DNA of 64,000 nucleotides from Micromonospora sp. RHAY321 (GCF_023896955.1 NZ_JAMHIW010000010.1:62001-126000), one strand, 5' to 3'; shown: positions 26,399 to 35,849, counted from the stretch's first letter. Numbers and translations: made by a program. The notes: generated by a model from the sequence alone, not told the origin.

Positions 26399-26831
26399 AG
26401 TACTGCCGCGATGCGCCTCGATCCCCCACGACTCCCCTGCCGCGCCAGGCTAAGGGTGAGCACCGGCGCCGGCCCGGCTGTGCTCACTGCCCGACCAACG
26501 CAAGTCGGATGCCCTACATCTTCGGCTGCGCCTTCGCCCAGCAGTATTTGCGGGCGCTTCTTGAACCCCTGTTTGCTTCGTTACGCGCGTTCGAGCGCCC
26601 TGGAGAATCTTCTGAGCGTGTAACAGGAGGCGTTCGGTTCGCTGGAGTGCTGGCCGGACGTCCCCGCCTACCAACGGCCGATGTCGTGGCCGGAGTAGAA
26701 TCTGGCAGCGGAGCACCAGCGGCAGCTCCCACAGCCAAACAGCCCGGCCGAACTGAATGCTCCGCCCGGGCCGTTTCAGTCAGGCGAGCCGAGGAGGCAC
26801 TGCTGCCGGACTCGCTTTCGGCGCACCGACA
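26399..26831 (+). other. Gene-free stretch
   Basis: No supported gene between two minus-strand genes. Frames here are short and arginine/proline-rich. Confidence 0.4.
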
Positions 26832-27401
26832 TCAGCTGCTGTCGCGGCTGCGACAACGGTTGACGATGATGAGGATCATGGCGACGGAGCCCGCCAACGC
26901 GGCGAAGGTCAGCAACCAGAGCCCGGACCCGACGTTCACCTGCACAGCTTCGCTCATCGCCTTTCCGATGCCGAGGACATCGTCCTCGCCGGACATTTTC
27001 GCTCGCATTTCCGCCTCAGTCGCCTGCAGGTCAGCGATCTTCCATGCGCCCACACCAAGCAGCCCGAGGGCAGCAAGGACGGCAAGGACGGGCACGGCCA
27101 TGTGGGTGCGCTGGCCGCGCAAGGTCATGCCGGCGTAGACGACCAGCGCTAGGCCAAGACCAGCCGTGATCCAACCGTCCGATCCGTCGACACCCGACAC
27201 GGTCACCGTGCCAAGGATGGGTGCGCTCACCTTGCCCCACGGCATGAACGAGCCGATGACGGCGGCAATACCGGCTCCCAGCACGATCCATTCACGGATT
27301 GGTCGTGCGGCGGTGGGCACAACAGCCGCGGCCTCGGCGGGTTGGTCACCGGACGGCGGCTGGTTGAGCGACGGCGGTACGGGCGGGGAAGACTGAGACA
27401 C
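26832..27401 (-). CDS. Four-helix integral membrane protein
   Basis: 189 residues with a polar Pro/Ser-rich N-terminus (MSQSSPPVPPSLNQPPSGDQ) and about four membrane helices: WIVLGAGIAAVIGSFMPWG, WITAGLGLALVVYAGMTL, VPVLAVLAALGLLGVGAW and LWLLTFAALAGSVAMILIIV. A loop of about 50 residues separates the third and fourth. The topology and length resemble small actinobacterial membrane proteins that track growth or envelope state, but no family is certain. The GTG start lies behind AGAGGAATTCTA. Confidence 0.65.
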   Translation of the reverse strand: MSQSSPPVPPSLNQPPSGDQPAEAAAVVPTAARPIREWIVLGAGIAAVIGSFMPWGKVSAPILGTVTVSGVDGSDGWITAGLGLALVVYAGMTLRGQRTHMAVPVLAVLAALGLLGVGAWKIADLQATEAEMRAKMSGEDDVLGIGKAMSEAVQVNVGSGLWLLTFAALAGSVAMILIIVNRCRSRDSS

Positions 27402-28113
27402 TAGAATTCCTCTGGATGTCGATGCCTACTCACCTTTTGAGACAGGCATGAGGAGAGCAATCTAGATCAACACTTGCGCCGGAACTAGCGTCCGTATGGG
27501 TGGCAGAACCAGACGGAAATGTGCCCGGAGTGGCCAAGAGAAGCGAAAGTCGATCTTTTCTGCGATGGAAGGGCCGATAGGTTGCCAGACCGGTGCGTCA
27601 GCGGCCCAGGGTCAGCGACGTGGCAAGCGTGCGGGCCGTTGACGAACGGCACGGCGGTGTCAGTGGGCGGCGGCCAGTGTCGACGTACCCGTGTGTTCGG
27701 ATCGGCCGGTTCGCGCGGCGATCTCCGCCGGATGCAGATCGGGATCCCGCCGGGTCGCCTGGTCGCCATCCTCAGTCCGACCCAAACCCGCGACCTTTGC
27801 GCAACGCTGGCTGAGGCCCACACCGGCGAGGCACCCACCGAGCCTCCGTCATGTTTAACTTCACGATGCCTCCTGTCCGGGCAGTCCATCCGGCAGCGGA
27901 TGCGCTACGCCACCGGCAAGGGCTCCGCGGGCAAGAAGGCGCTATCCACCTCGACGTTGCTGATCGGGTTACCGCCGCTGAAGGCGTACCGCTTGCCGGT
28001 GAACGGATCCGCTTCAACTTCCCGCCGGTGGCGCCGCCGTCGCTGGTTAGTCGGCCGCGCAGCTGGCCCCATAGAATCCCGGTGTCTCGGAACTCGACAG
28101 TTGGGAGGTTTCC
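27402..28113 (+). other. Stretch with no intact gene and a helix-turn-helix remnant
   Basis: Open frames occur but none has both a ribosome site and good composition. The minus strand near 27905-28020 reads DPFTGKRYAFSGGNPISNVE in one frame, which looks like a fragment of a real protein but has no start. The DUF2637-type remnant at 27661-27755 is listed separately. Confidence 0.4.
27661..27755 (-). pseudogene. Remnant of the DUF2637-protein C-terminal helix-turn-helix
   Basis: On the minus strand one frame reads RDPDLHPAEIAARTGRSE, and after a frame change RVRRHWPPPTD. The intact protein at 16553-17692 has EPNLHPAEIAARIGRSERTV followed by RRYWPPPATR. The nucleotides also align well. Only this end is kept, and the transmembrane part is absent. 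Confidence 0.6.
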
Positions 28114-28617
28114 GTGCGTCGCTGGACGGCCGTCCTGACCCTGACCGTGCTGCTCGCCGGGTGCGGTACAGGCGAACAGGTCGACCCGCAAGCTCCAGCG
28201 CCGGTTTGGCAGAGCGCCGCGCCGACCACCCCGGCCGCGCTGACGGCTGCTGAGGCAAAGAGCCGCTACCTGGCGATCGTGGCGCCGTACAACACCGCGT
28301 TGGAAGAGCTGGAGGACGCGGTCAACGCCGGGAAGCCTTGGCGGACGGTCCGTACGCTGGCCGCCGACGTGGCCCGGACGAACGCGGCGCACGCCGTTGG
28401 GCTGAGCGAGACGGTCTGGCCGGCAGCGGTCCTGGCGCCAATGGGCGCACTTCTCAAGGAGAACGACGTCGCGTTACGGCATTGGCGGCGAGCCGGCGAA
28501 GCGGCGGACGCCGATGCGCTGATGCGGGAGATCCGCGCAGCAGCGGCGCGCAGCGGAGCCAAGGAGGCCGGCAGGGTCCGCGCCGCGCTCGGGCTGCCCG
28601 GCTACCGGGAAGGCTGA
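28114..28617 (+). CDS. Lipoprotein of unknown function
   Basis: 167 residues with a signal peptide ending in lipobox LLAGC (VRRWTAVLTLTVLLAGCGTG), so it is lipid-anchored outside the membrane. The mature part is mostly helical (AAEAKSRYLAIVAPYNTALE; WRTVRTLAADVARTNAAHAV; LMREIRAAAARSGAKEAGRV), like a four-helix bundle. GTG start behind GGGAGGTTTCC. Function unknown; no partner gene lies close by. Confidence 0.75.
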   Translation: MRRWTAVLTLTVLLAGCGTGEQVDPQAPAPVWQSAAPTTPAALTAAEAKSRYLAIVAPYNTALEELEDAVNAGKPWRTVRTLAADVARTNAAHAVGLSETVWPAAVLAPMGALLKENDVALRHWRRAGEAADADALMREIRAAAARSGAKEAGRVRAALGLPGYREG

Positions 28618-29304
28618 CCGCCTCCTGCCGGCCAATGATGGGCCAGGTGCGGCCGCAGCACCGGGCGCCGCTGGGTGCAAGGACCCAGTTCAACTTGCAC
28701 CGAGGCTCGCGCTGCCGCCTGCACCGCGCTACCTGACGACTGACCTACAGAAGGCTGCGTGCACCTGTTTTGCCGTTCGCACGCGTCGCGACTCGGTATA
28801 GCGTCCGCGCTGTGGAACTGCCGCGGCTACAGAAGGGTGCCGTTTGAAGAAGGTCAACTGTCCGGTGGGCGTCAGCACCTCCTGGCACTGACTCCACGTA
28901 GCCAACCCACGCACACCGCGTCGAACCATGCGAGAGCCGACTGAAGCAGGATCGCCTTCCCAGCCCAGTCGCGCGTGAACGGCCGACGCCCCGGTTGCCC
29001 AGCCAAAGCCGCGCCGCCTTGACGTCCTGTTTGCTCGGCGAGGGCGACGGTGGCCGCCGCGCGACGCGGGGTCATCCTCGGACGAGGTGCACCAGCCGGC
29101 ACGAGAAGCGGCAGTACGCAACCGGGTGACCCGTCTCTGGACCCCACCGGAGCGGTCAGAGCCCGATGAACGATGCGCTGACAACCCGAAATCACGCCTT
29201 CGCCATCACCTTCAGCGACCGCTTCGCAGTCGCTGAATCTACTAGCCAAGATCGCCGGAACCACCGTTAGCGAGACAGCCCCGCTCTTACTGGGGCTCAT
29301 CGGC
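28618..29304 (+). other. Gene-free stretch
   Basis: About 690 bases between the lipoprotein and the DUF4236 gene. Both strands carry open frames but with uneven composition and no ribosome sites. I see no gene or repeat here that I can support. Confidence 0.4.
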
Positions 29305-30429
29305 CTACTGCCCGCCTGCTAGCTCGGCAAGGTCGACGGCGTTGAGGAGTTCGGCGAGCGCGGGCTCCGTGGCGAGGTTCAGAGGCTGCAGCTCACCGGT
29401 GCGGGCTCGGTGGTTGAGGATGAGCTCCGTGCTGGTGTCGATGACGATCCGGGCTGCGTCGGCTGTCTGCCACTGAACGCCGTTGAGTGCCTGGCGGTCG
29501 AACTTGACGGCGAGTAGGCAGGAGACGCGGGGTCGGCCGTAGCTGTCGGGCTCGTCGCGACGCAGCACGGCGATGCGGGCGGAGGCGACCGCGGGTGCGA
29601 CAGCGAGCGCTTCCCGGACGGTGACCAGTACTTGACCGCATAGAAACTGTTTGTAGTAGGCGGCACGGTCGCGCTGCGGGAGCTTGCGGAGGGACAGGTT
29701 GCCCGCCTGGGTGGTGGTGGGCATGCGTTCGGGCACGACCTGGTCCACGCTGGGTACGAGCACCACGAGGGATACCTCGTCGACGGTGAGGCCGACGGCG
29801 GCGCTGGGTGCCTCGTTGTCCTCGAAGGCTTCCTCCAACGTCTCCAGGACGACCTCGGGCGAGTTGCTGCACAGCTGCTGCCACCGCTGGTCGAGGTACT
29901 GCTGCCAGGTTGCCTGCTGTTCACATCGGGTCGTCCATTGCCGTTGCATCTCGGCCTCGGTCCACTGGGTGGCGAGTTGCTTGGCCCGAGCTCGCTTCGC
30001 GCGGTCGAAGAGGCCGATGCCGCCGAGGGCGTGCTGTTCGTAGTGCTTGTGAATGCTTGCCCGGTCGGGCGGTGCTGGTTGCGGTGCGATGGGTCGGCTG
30101 GCTGCGGGGAAGTCGACGCGGTGCAGCTCGAGGATGCGCAGGAAGCTCTGGGCCAGGTGTTGGGCCTCCTCGACGCGCTGCGCGTGTGCCGCTTGCCTCT
30201 GCTGAGCCGCGACCTGCCGCTTAAAGGTCGCCGCCGACGTGGCCCGACTGCTGGGGCGGCGGCCACCCCCGAGGGAGGTGTAGAAGCCGACAGGACCCAA
30301 GCCAGTGGAGACGCCGGTGCGGCCGGCCCCGAAGTGCACCCGGGCCGCCCTCGGCCCGACGCTGGTGCGGATACCGCGAGAGGAGGCACGGATACGCACC
30401 CCGGGCGCCAACTTGATGGAGAACCCCAT
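29305..30429 (-). CDS. DUF4236 domain protein
   Basis: A 374-residue protein. The first 55 residues (MGFSIKLAPGVRIRASSRGI; GPRAARVHFGAG; GFYTSLGGG) are the DUF4236 signature, a small beta-rich module of unknown role found at the N-terminus of many bacterial proteins. A long Gln/Arg-rich helix (residues 65-190) probably forms a coiled coil, and a C-terminal alpha/beta domain follows (ARIAVLRRDEPDSYGRPRVS; ARIVIDTSTELIL). The ATG at 30429 is chosen over the TTG directly before it. No signal sequence. It stands alone and is divergent from the secreted lamin-tail gene. Confidence 0.8.
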   Translation of the reverse strand: MGFSIKLAPGVRIRASSRGIRTSVGPRAARVHFGAGRTGVSTGLGPVGFYTSLGGGRRPSSRATSAATFKRQVAAQQRQAAHAQRVEEAQHLAQSFLRILELHRVDFPAASRPIAPQPAPPDRASIHKHYEQHALGGIGLFDRAKRARAKQLATQWTEAEMQRQWTTRCEQQATWQQYLDQRWQQLCSNSPEVVLETLEEAFEDNEAPSAAVGLTVDEVSLVVLVPSVDQVVPERMPTTTQAGNLSLRKLPQRDRAAYYKQFLCGQVLVTVREALAVAPAVASARIAVLRRDEPDSYGRPRVSCLLAVKFDRQALNGVQWQTADAARIVIDTSTELILNHRARTGELQPLNLATEPALAELLNAVDLAELAGGQ

Positions 30430-30677
30430 CAACCGACCGTATTCCCTGTCGCTGGAGCGATCGTTCAGCCTGCTGCCTGATCACTGCTCCTCCGACTGGT
30501 CGCCCCCGGGTCCCTATCGTCCATCTTCGGTTGCCCGGGCCGGCACTATCGCGGTCCTTGGCGGTTGCGGCTCGCGAACTTGTCGTTGCGCATCCTTATG
30601 ATCTTGCGCGCATGTGATGCCATGCGTCTACCGGCGATGGGTTTTCGCCAATTTCTACCTTTGAGCCAAGGGGCCAC

Positions 30678-31133
30678 GTGAAGAACAAGCTGATCGGTGC
30701 CGTCGCGGCGCTCGCCATCGGGGTCGGTGGGTCGCTCGCCGCCGCCACGCCGGCGCAGGCGGCCACGCCGGCCATCATGATCACGAAGGTGTACTACAAC
30801 TCCCCAGGCAGCGACACCGGGTCGAACACCAGCCTGAACGCCGAGTACATCCGGCTGACCAACAAGCGCAGCTCCGCCATCAACCTCAAGTACTGGACCC
30901 TGCGCGACAAGTCGAACCACGTCTACAAGTTCAGCAGCGACTTCTACCTCAAGTCCGGCTACAGCGTTGTGATCCACACCGGCAAGGGCACCAACACCAG
31001 CAGCAACCGCTACTGGGGCCTGTCCTGGTACGTGTGGAACAACAGCGGCGACGCGGCCTACCTGCGCAACTCCGCCGGCACCGCGATCGACTCCTGCTCC
31101 TGGGGCAGCAGCGGCAGCTACACCTACTGCTGA
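30678..31133 (+). CDS. Secreted lamin-tail domain protein
   Basis: 151 residues with a signal peptide (KNKLIGAVAALAIGVGGSLA, cleavage after AQA) and a single lamin-tail (LTD) beta-sandwich: ITKVYYNSPGSDTG, EYIRLTNKRSSAINLKYWTL, YSVVIHTGKG and SGDAAYLRNSAGTAIDSCSW. Bacterial LTD proteins are exported, often bound to nucleases or wall structures; here the domain is alone. AAGGGGCCAC precedes the GTG. A good hairpin terminator follows at 31150. Confidence 0.88.
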   Translation: MKNKLIGAVAALAIGVGGSLAAATPAQAATPAIMITKVYYNSPGSDTGSNTSLNAEYIRLTNKRSSAINLKYWTLRDKSNHVYKFSSDFYLKSGYSVVIHTGKGTNTSSNRYWGLSWYVWNNSGDAAYLRNSAGTAIDSCSWGSSGSYTYC

Positions 31134-31149
31134 AACAGCAACACCATGA

Positions 31150-31187
31150 GCGCCGGCCCGCTATCAGGCGGGTCGGCGCTTCTGCTT
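31150..31187 (+). terminator. Terminator after the lamin-tail gene
   Basis: GCGCCGGCCCG and CGGGTCGGCGC pair (one G-T) around CTATCAGG and are followed by TTCTGCTT. The hairpin lies 16 bases after the stop codon. Confidence 0.75.
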
Positions 31188-31363
31188 CAGCTCCTTCACC
31201 CCGCCCTCGTCTCCGACGGTGCCGGGAGCCTCCGGACAAAGCCCTTCCCTTGATGCCGGTGAACAGCGGAAACGGGATCGGCGGCCGTCGGTTGAAATGC
31301 TGATACACATCGTGGCCGACTGGCCGGTGTCCGGCGTTGACACTGGTCAGCACACTCGGACGG

Positions 31364-32185
31364 GTGACGTACCAGCCTCCGCAGGACCCGTGGCAAGAAC
31401 CAACGCCTCCGCCACCCCCGCCCCCACCGCCGTACCAGCCGCAGGCCGGGTACGGCGGCCAGGTACCGCCGTATCCGACGGCGCAGCTCCCGGCAGCTAC
31501 TGGCTGGAACCAGGCGCCGGCGCGGCGGAAGGCGTCCAAGGGCAAGATCGCGCTCATCAGCGCAGGGGTGCTGGTCGTGCTGTGCTGTGGGGTGCCCGGC
31601 ATCGTCGCCCTTGTCTCCCCCACCAGCTCCGACAAGGACGCCGCCACCCCGCCAGCCCCGACTATTCAGGCTGCGAATGCACCGTCGACTGCAACCGAGG
31701 CGAGCCTCGCCGCCACGCCAGCAGCACCGTCGCCGACTGCGGTGACCCCCACCACGGCTGCAGCCACCCCAGTGGTCGAGACCCGTACCGTCACCGAGAC
31801 GCAGAAGATCGCGTACCAGACCACGACCGTCAACGACTCCTCGCTACCTAAGGGCACAAAGAAGGTGACCACCCGCGGGGTCGCGGGGGTCAAGACCCTC
31901 ACCTACCAGGTGACCCTGACTGACGGCGTCCAGACAGCCAAGAAGTTGGTCCGCTCGCAGGTCACCAAGGCACCCGTCACCCAGGTCGTCAAAATCGGCA
32001 CCAAGGTCACCCAGCAGTGCGACCCCAACTACAGCGGCGCCTGCGTACCCATCGCCAGCGACGTCGACTGCGCCGGCGGCAGCGGCAATGGCCCCGCCTA
32101 CGTCGAGGGCCCCGTCCGCATCATCGGCAGGGACGTCTACGACCTGGACGGCAACAACAACGACGGCATCGGATGCGAGGACTGA
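31364..32185 (+). CDS. Membrane-anchored G5 and excalibur domain protein
   Basis: About 273 residues. A proline-rich N-terminus (QEPTPPPPPPPPPYQP) is followed by one membrane helix (IALISAGVLVVLCCGVPGIV), a Thr/Ala-rich linker and a G5 domain (VETRTVTETQKIAYQTTTVN; GVKTLTYQVTLTDG). The C-terminal calcium-binding excalibur-like tail is DRDGDGxxCE-like: DLDGNNNDGIGCED. This is a type II membrane protein of the envelope, where G5 domains are thought to bind wall sugars and excalibur motifs bind calcium. The GTG at 31364 (VTYQPPQ) is preferred over an upstream TTG. Confidence 0.82.
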   Translation: MTYQPPQDPWQEPTPPPPPPPPPYQPQAGYGGQVPPYPTAQLPAATGWNQAPARRKASKGKIALISAGVLVVLCCGVPGIVALVSPTSSDKDAATPPAPTIQAANAPSTATEASLAATPAAPSPTAVTPTTAAATPVVETRTVTETQKIAYQTTTVNDSSLPKGTKKVTTRGVAGVKTLTYQVTLTDGVQTAKKLVRSQVTKAPVTQVVKIGTKVTQQCDPNYSGACVPIASDVDCAGGSGNGPAYVEGPVRIIGRDVYDLDGNNNDGIGCED

Positions 32186-32982
32186 CACCAACCAAAACCA
32201 CTTTCGCCCACATCTGCGGCGGCAAGCCGCCGGGACGCATAAGGGTCACTATGTTGCCCTCGCCGCCTGCGACACGGACCGCCCTCGAGCACTGGTGGCG
32301 TGGGTGTTCAACTCCGTGGGAGGATTCGAACCCAGCTGTGAGGCACCCATGCTCAGCATGGGTGCACATGCCGTAACCGTGCAGTAGCCGGCGGCCATCG
32401 TGGACCACTAGTCGATGGACCCACTGCGACGTAGCCACGGAGGGTCCTTATTCCGCCGCTAAGCGCGCGGGGTAAGGGTGTGAGATCCTGGCGGTCGCGG
32501 CTGCCGATCGGCCGTCATGTGGACGGCGACGTCAGTGTGTGGGTGAACTCCCCTCAAGCGCCGGCAGCCGTGCTACCGGCTCGGCCGGGTCACCGACAAG
32601 GATCTGGCTTCGGCGCAACAGTTGGATGCCAGCGCTTGCAGCTCGTACAGCGTGGCGCAGCTGACCCCACAATCTCTAGACCGTCCTGGGCATTCAACGT
32701 CAATCGGGCGAGCTCAACTCACCCACCCCCTCTGACGCCGCGCGTTCACCTGGAGCAGTTTGGGCAGCTTGTCCTAGCGTTGAACATTGAACGCTCGGGC
32801 TAAGCCTGTTTCGGACGGGGTCCAGCTATCGTGCATATCGGCTGCGGGCCCACCTACACATCGTCCGACGGGTGGCTCCAGCACCACATCGATGGTAGAA
32901 ATGTTCGTGATCATGACATCTGCCCAATGCGGGACAAGATGCGTGGCACGACTCAGCCAGGCGGACGCAGACGGGTGATCAT
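32186..32982 (+). other. Gene-free stretch with a near-perfect hairpin
   Basis: No supported gene in about 800 bases. Inside it lies an 11-bp inverted repeat at 32343-32365 (GCACCCATGCT and AGCATGGGTGC around one C), which can fold as a 10-bp stem with a TCA loop. It may end transcription from the G5 gene. Nearby GGATTCGAACCC looks like a tRNA T-loop but no tRNA can be folded. Confidence 0.5.
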
Positions 32983-33606
32983 GTGAGTGGCGCGCTGCAG
33001 GACATGCGCACGGCCAGTGTCCAGCTGGCATCGCGCCGGGTCGCGGACTTGGTCCCAGCTGACCGGGACTGGTGTTCCCTTCAAATGTTCGGCAGTGACG
33101 TTCTCATCGCTCATCGCGTCGATAAGGCAGAACATGATCGCCGGCAGCGTGACGGCCTTGGGGTACTGCTGTCCTCGGATCACCTTGAGCTGCTGATGTC
33201 ACTCCCGGTCGGATGGCCTGTACCGGTCTCCACGCTGTCTCACCGTGAGCAAGGCACACTGCGCCGCCTGCCCGTCGGCGCGGTTCGGCTTGCCGGAGGA
33301 GCCGCTGAGCGGCTGGCTGTCCGTCCAGCGCGAATCGACCTGGCAGTCGTACCGGCGACGCGGTGGCGGGCCGGGTTGGAACGTGCTGGCAGGTTCGCCC
33401 CGTTCGCTGCCCGGATGATGTGGCTCCGGCGCCCGCCATCGGACGTCGACGCGATGACCCGCGAGTCGTGCCGATTCGGCGTCGGGGTGATGGTCGGCCC
33501 CTCGGAGCGGGCGGAGGTACTGGTGCCACCAACCCCCTTCATCCAGCGGCGGTTCACCGCCGCCGGCTGGCTCTTCACGGAGCAGGTGTACGCGCGCCTT
33601 CGATGA
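32983..33606 (+). CDS. Hypothetical protein, 207 residues
   Basis: GTG start giving VSGALQDMRTASVQLASRRV. A mixed alpha/beta protein with no signal or membrane segment and no catalytic motif that I know (segments AEHDRRQRDGLGVLLSSDHL, RRLPVGAVRLAGGAAERLAV, MTRESCRFGVGVMVG). Composition is typical of coding sequence. Its last 32 bases overlap the end of the convergent TGT-like gene, so the two cannot both be freely transcribed at once. The ribosome site is weak. Confidence 0.5.
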   Translation: MSGALQDMRTASVQLASRRVADLVPADRDWCSLQMFGSDVLIAHRVDKAEHDRRQRDGLGVLLSSDHLELLMSLPVGWPVPVSTLSHREQGTLRRLPVGAVRLAGGAAERLAVRPARIDLAVVPATRWRAGLERAGRFAPFAARMMWLRRPPSDVDAMTRESCRFGVGVMVGPSERAEVLVPPTPFIQRRFTAAGWLFTEQVYARLR

Positions 33607-34750
33607 TCCTAGAAGGGGAACCTTCTGACAGCTTCGCGAGGCGCTGCAGGGTCTTAGACGGCTTGAAAGCGTTCGCCTGCTGGATGCGCCCGTTCTCCGC
33701 CTCGTAGGCCAGGTGTGCGAGCCGGATCCGCTCGGCCAGCCACCGTTGTCGCTCGACGCCGGTCGGCAGAGCGTGCATCTGCGCCCAGAGCGCACACCAT
33801 GACGCGGCGTTGTGGGCCCGCGCCTCGGTGTCGACCGACGTGTCGTAGCTGTCGAACCGGTCGAGCCCTCGCCCTTCACACACCGCGCACCAACAAGAGA
33901 GTGGGTCGACGTTGGCCCATCGTTCGGTCAACGTGTCGGCCCGGAAGAAATGCAGCAGCTCCGGGATGAAGACCGACGGCTTGAACCGTGCGGTGATCTT
34001 CGTAGCCTGACCCGGAGGTACGAGGTGCCGCAGGCTACCGGAGGACCCGACGCCGGCGAACATGCCGCCCTGGGCCATCGCATCCAGGGCGGTCACCGGG
34101 TCCGTCCGCCACGGTCCGACCCGGCCGATCTCCTGGTAGACGCGCCGCAGGTTCCTCATGATGTCGGCGTAGGAGTCGGTCGGGTTGTATTGGCCGCCGA
34201 GGACGAGCGCGATCGGGTGAGGGACCGCCTTGAGAATCGCGATCAGCTGGTCGATCTTGCTGTCGCGCAACCAGGTCACGTCCAGCGGCACGACGACGAC
34301 CACGTCGGTCCGAGTCACCTCCTGAGCCGCAGCCCGGACGGCCTTAAGAGCCGCCGGCTCACCGGCCTCGACGTAGGCCGTCGGCGTGAAGACCGCCGAG
34401 TGCGACCGGGCCCGCATGTCATCGAAGAAGCCGTCACGTCCGAACAGGGTCTCCGGGAACAGCATCGGTGTCTCAGGACTTGCCATGCGGCTTTCGTAGT
34501 AAGCGAGGTCGGCCACGACCGGCAGCCGGTGACGTCCGGAGATCTCACCAATGCGCTGTTCCCCCTCTCGTCCGCACAGGGAAAAACCGGTGATGGTCGG
34601 ATCGAGGTACTGAGGTACCGACCAGGTGCCCCGCGGCCGGGTCAACAGGAAGATGCGGTCCTTCGTAGCCTGCTCCGCAGCCGTGGTCAGTTCGGCGGCG
34701 GCGTCCCAAGCCGGCCGTCTTGGCGACGGCGGTACAGGGTCCTGCGTCAT
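33575..34750 (-). CDS. Putative tRNA-guanine-transglycosylase-like zinc protein
   Basis: 391 residues. C286, C288, C291 and H313 form CxCx2C followed 22 residues later by His, the zinc site of tRNA-guanine transglycosylases (CxCx2C...H). Just before it, GVGSSGSLRHLVPPG resembles the GVG loop of TGT, and DVVVVVPLDVTWLRDSKIDQ looks like a TIM-barrel strand. Overall identity to TGT is low and the classic GGLSVGE motif is not seen, so a TGT-fold relative (as in DNA or RNA 7-deazaguanine exchange, e.g. DpdA) is an inference. It starts 31 bases after the XRE-ImmA gene, behind GAGGTGAG, and forms an operon with it. Confidence 0.5.
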   Translation of the reverse strand: MTQDPVPPSPRRPAWDAAAELTTAAEQATKDRIFLLTRPRGTWSVPQYLDPTITGFSLCGREGEQRIGEISGRHRLPVVADLAYYESRMASPETPMLFPETLFGRDGFFDDMRARSHSAVFTPTAYVEAGEPAALKAVRAAAQEVTRTDVVVVVPLDVTWLRDSKIDQLIAILKAVPHPIALVLGGQYNPTDSYADIMRNLRRVYQEIGRVGPWRTDPVTALDAMAQGGMFAGVGSSGSLRHLVPPGQATKITARFKPSVFIPELLHFFRADTLTERWANVDPLSCWCAVCEGRGLDRFDSYDTSVDTEARAHNAASWCALWAQMHALPTGVERQRWLAERIRLAHLAYEAENGRIQQANAFKPSKTLQRLAKLSEGSPSRIIEGARTPAP

Positions 34751-34781
34751 CTCTCACCTCTTACGGTGGCGCCCGAAGGCG

Positions 34782-35849
34782 TCAGTGTGACGGCGTTGCC
34801 AGGTACAACTGCTGGAACTCGTCCGGGAAAAGCCCGGCGATAGCCGCAAGCTCCTCCACCGTGGCGCTCCGGTCCCGCATCAGGGCCTGCACGACACCAT
34901 AGATCTTCGATGCGTGCTCCGGCTCTATGGAAACCGGCTCATTGGTCTTGTAGCCGAGCATCGACATCTCGACCACGAGGTTGCGGTACTGCCAGTCGCT
35001 CAAGGCGTTCACGTCGAGGGCCCGTCGGGCCAGCGCCGCCATGGAGGTGCCCCACACGGGCTTCATCTGCGTCAGGCAGTTGACATCGACGCCTCGGCGC
35101 AATTGTTCGCGGATACTTCTCGCCGGCATCAGGAACTCGCTGGCGAACATGTCGGCCTGCTTCTCCTGAACCGTCGTGCCACCTGGGACGTGGTGCATGA
35201 TCACATGTCCCAGCTCGTGAGCAAGACTGAAGCGAGCACGGTCAGTGGGTGCCGTGACGTTCACGAGGAACAGCGGGGTCCCCTCGTCAGGCCATGCGCT
35301 GACCGCATCAAGTTCGCGGGTGTCGAGGTCCCGGAGGAGCACGACGGCGCCAGCCGTCTCCAGGACGGCGACCATGTCAGGTATCGGACCCGACCCCAGG
35401 GTCCACTCACGGCGTACGAGCTGCGCGATCTCCTCGGGAGATTCGTCCTCAGCTAGTTCATGCCGGCGGAAGCGGTGTGGATGATCTCCGGCTGCGGCAA
35501 GAAGTGGTGCAGTCTGCCGCCGCCCGAACTTCAGCTGGCTGTGGATGCGGCGCAGAGCCGGGGCACCCAGAGACGCCCGCTTCCGGTGGTGAATCAGGCC
35601 GATGCCAACGCCCTCCCCGTCGGGAGCGTCGCAGAGTACGGCGACCGGGTACCCCAGGGCAACGGAGAACGCCTCCAGCCGTTCTCCGGAAACGCTCACC
35701 CGCCCAGCTTCAGCCTTGCTGACGTACGCCTGTGAGACCGTCGTCCCGAGGTGCTTCGACATGGCCAGTGCCACCTCGTTCTGGCGCAGGCCACGAGACT
35801 CGCGCGCCTGGATGAGCATTCCCGGCTCGGCGACCAGCAACTCGATCAT
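34782..35849 (-). CDS. XRE helix-turn-helix and ImmA/IrrE metallopeptidase protein
   Basis: 355 residues. The N-terminal XRE helix-turn-helix (MLIQARESRGLRQNEVALAM; SQAYVSKAEAGRVSVSGERL) is joined to a C-terminal ImmA/IrrE domain with HELGH (SLAHELGHVIMHH) and a downstream QADMFASEFLMPA helix that carries the third zinc ligand. ImmA proteases cut XRE repressors to switch on mobile elements, and fusions like this control adjacent genes, often in defence or phage regions. GGAGGTGAGC before the ATG at 35849 fixes the start. It likely governs the TGT-like gene directly downstream. Confidence 0.88.
   Translation of the reverse strand: MIELLVAEPGMLIQARESRGLRQNEVALAMSKHLGTTVSQAYVSKAEAGRVSVSGERLEAFSVALGYPVAVLCDAPDGEGVGIGLIHHRKRASLGAPALRRIHSQLKFGRRQTAPLLAAAGDHPHRFRRHELAEDESPEEIAQLVRREWTLGSGPIPDMVAVLETAGAVVLLRDLDTRELDAVSAWPDEGTPLFLVNVTAPTDRARFSLAHELGHVIMHHVPGGTTVQEKQADMFASEFLMPARSIREQLRRGVDVNCLTQMKPVWGTSMAALARRALDVNALSDWQYRNLVVEMSMLGYKTNEPVSIEPEHASKIYGVVQALMRDRSATVEELAAIAGLFPDEFQQLYLATPSH

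Noticed and set aside
27905-28258. Minus-strand frame with DPFTGKRYAFSGGNPISNVE
   Set aside because: The motif looks protein-like, but the upstream part overlaps the lipoprotein gene on the other strand and there is no start or ribosome site. At most it is a fragment.
32305-32400. tRNA-like sequence on the minus strand with a GGTTCGAATCC T-loop
   Set aside because: The T-stem pairs at only about two positions, no acceptor stem or 7-base anticodon loop can be folded, and the strong hairpin 32343-32365 does not fit a tRNA.
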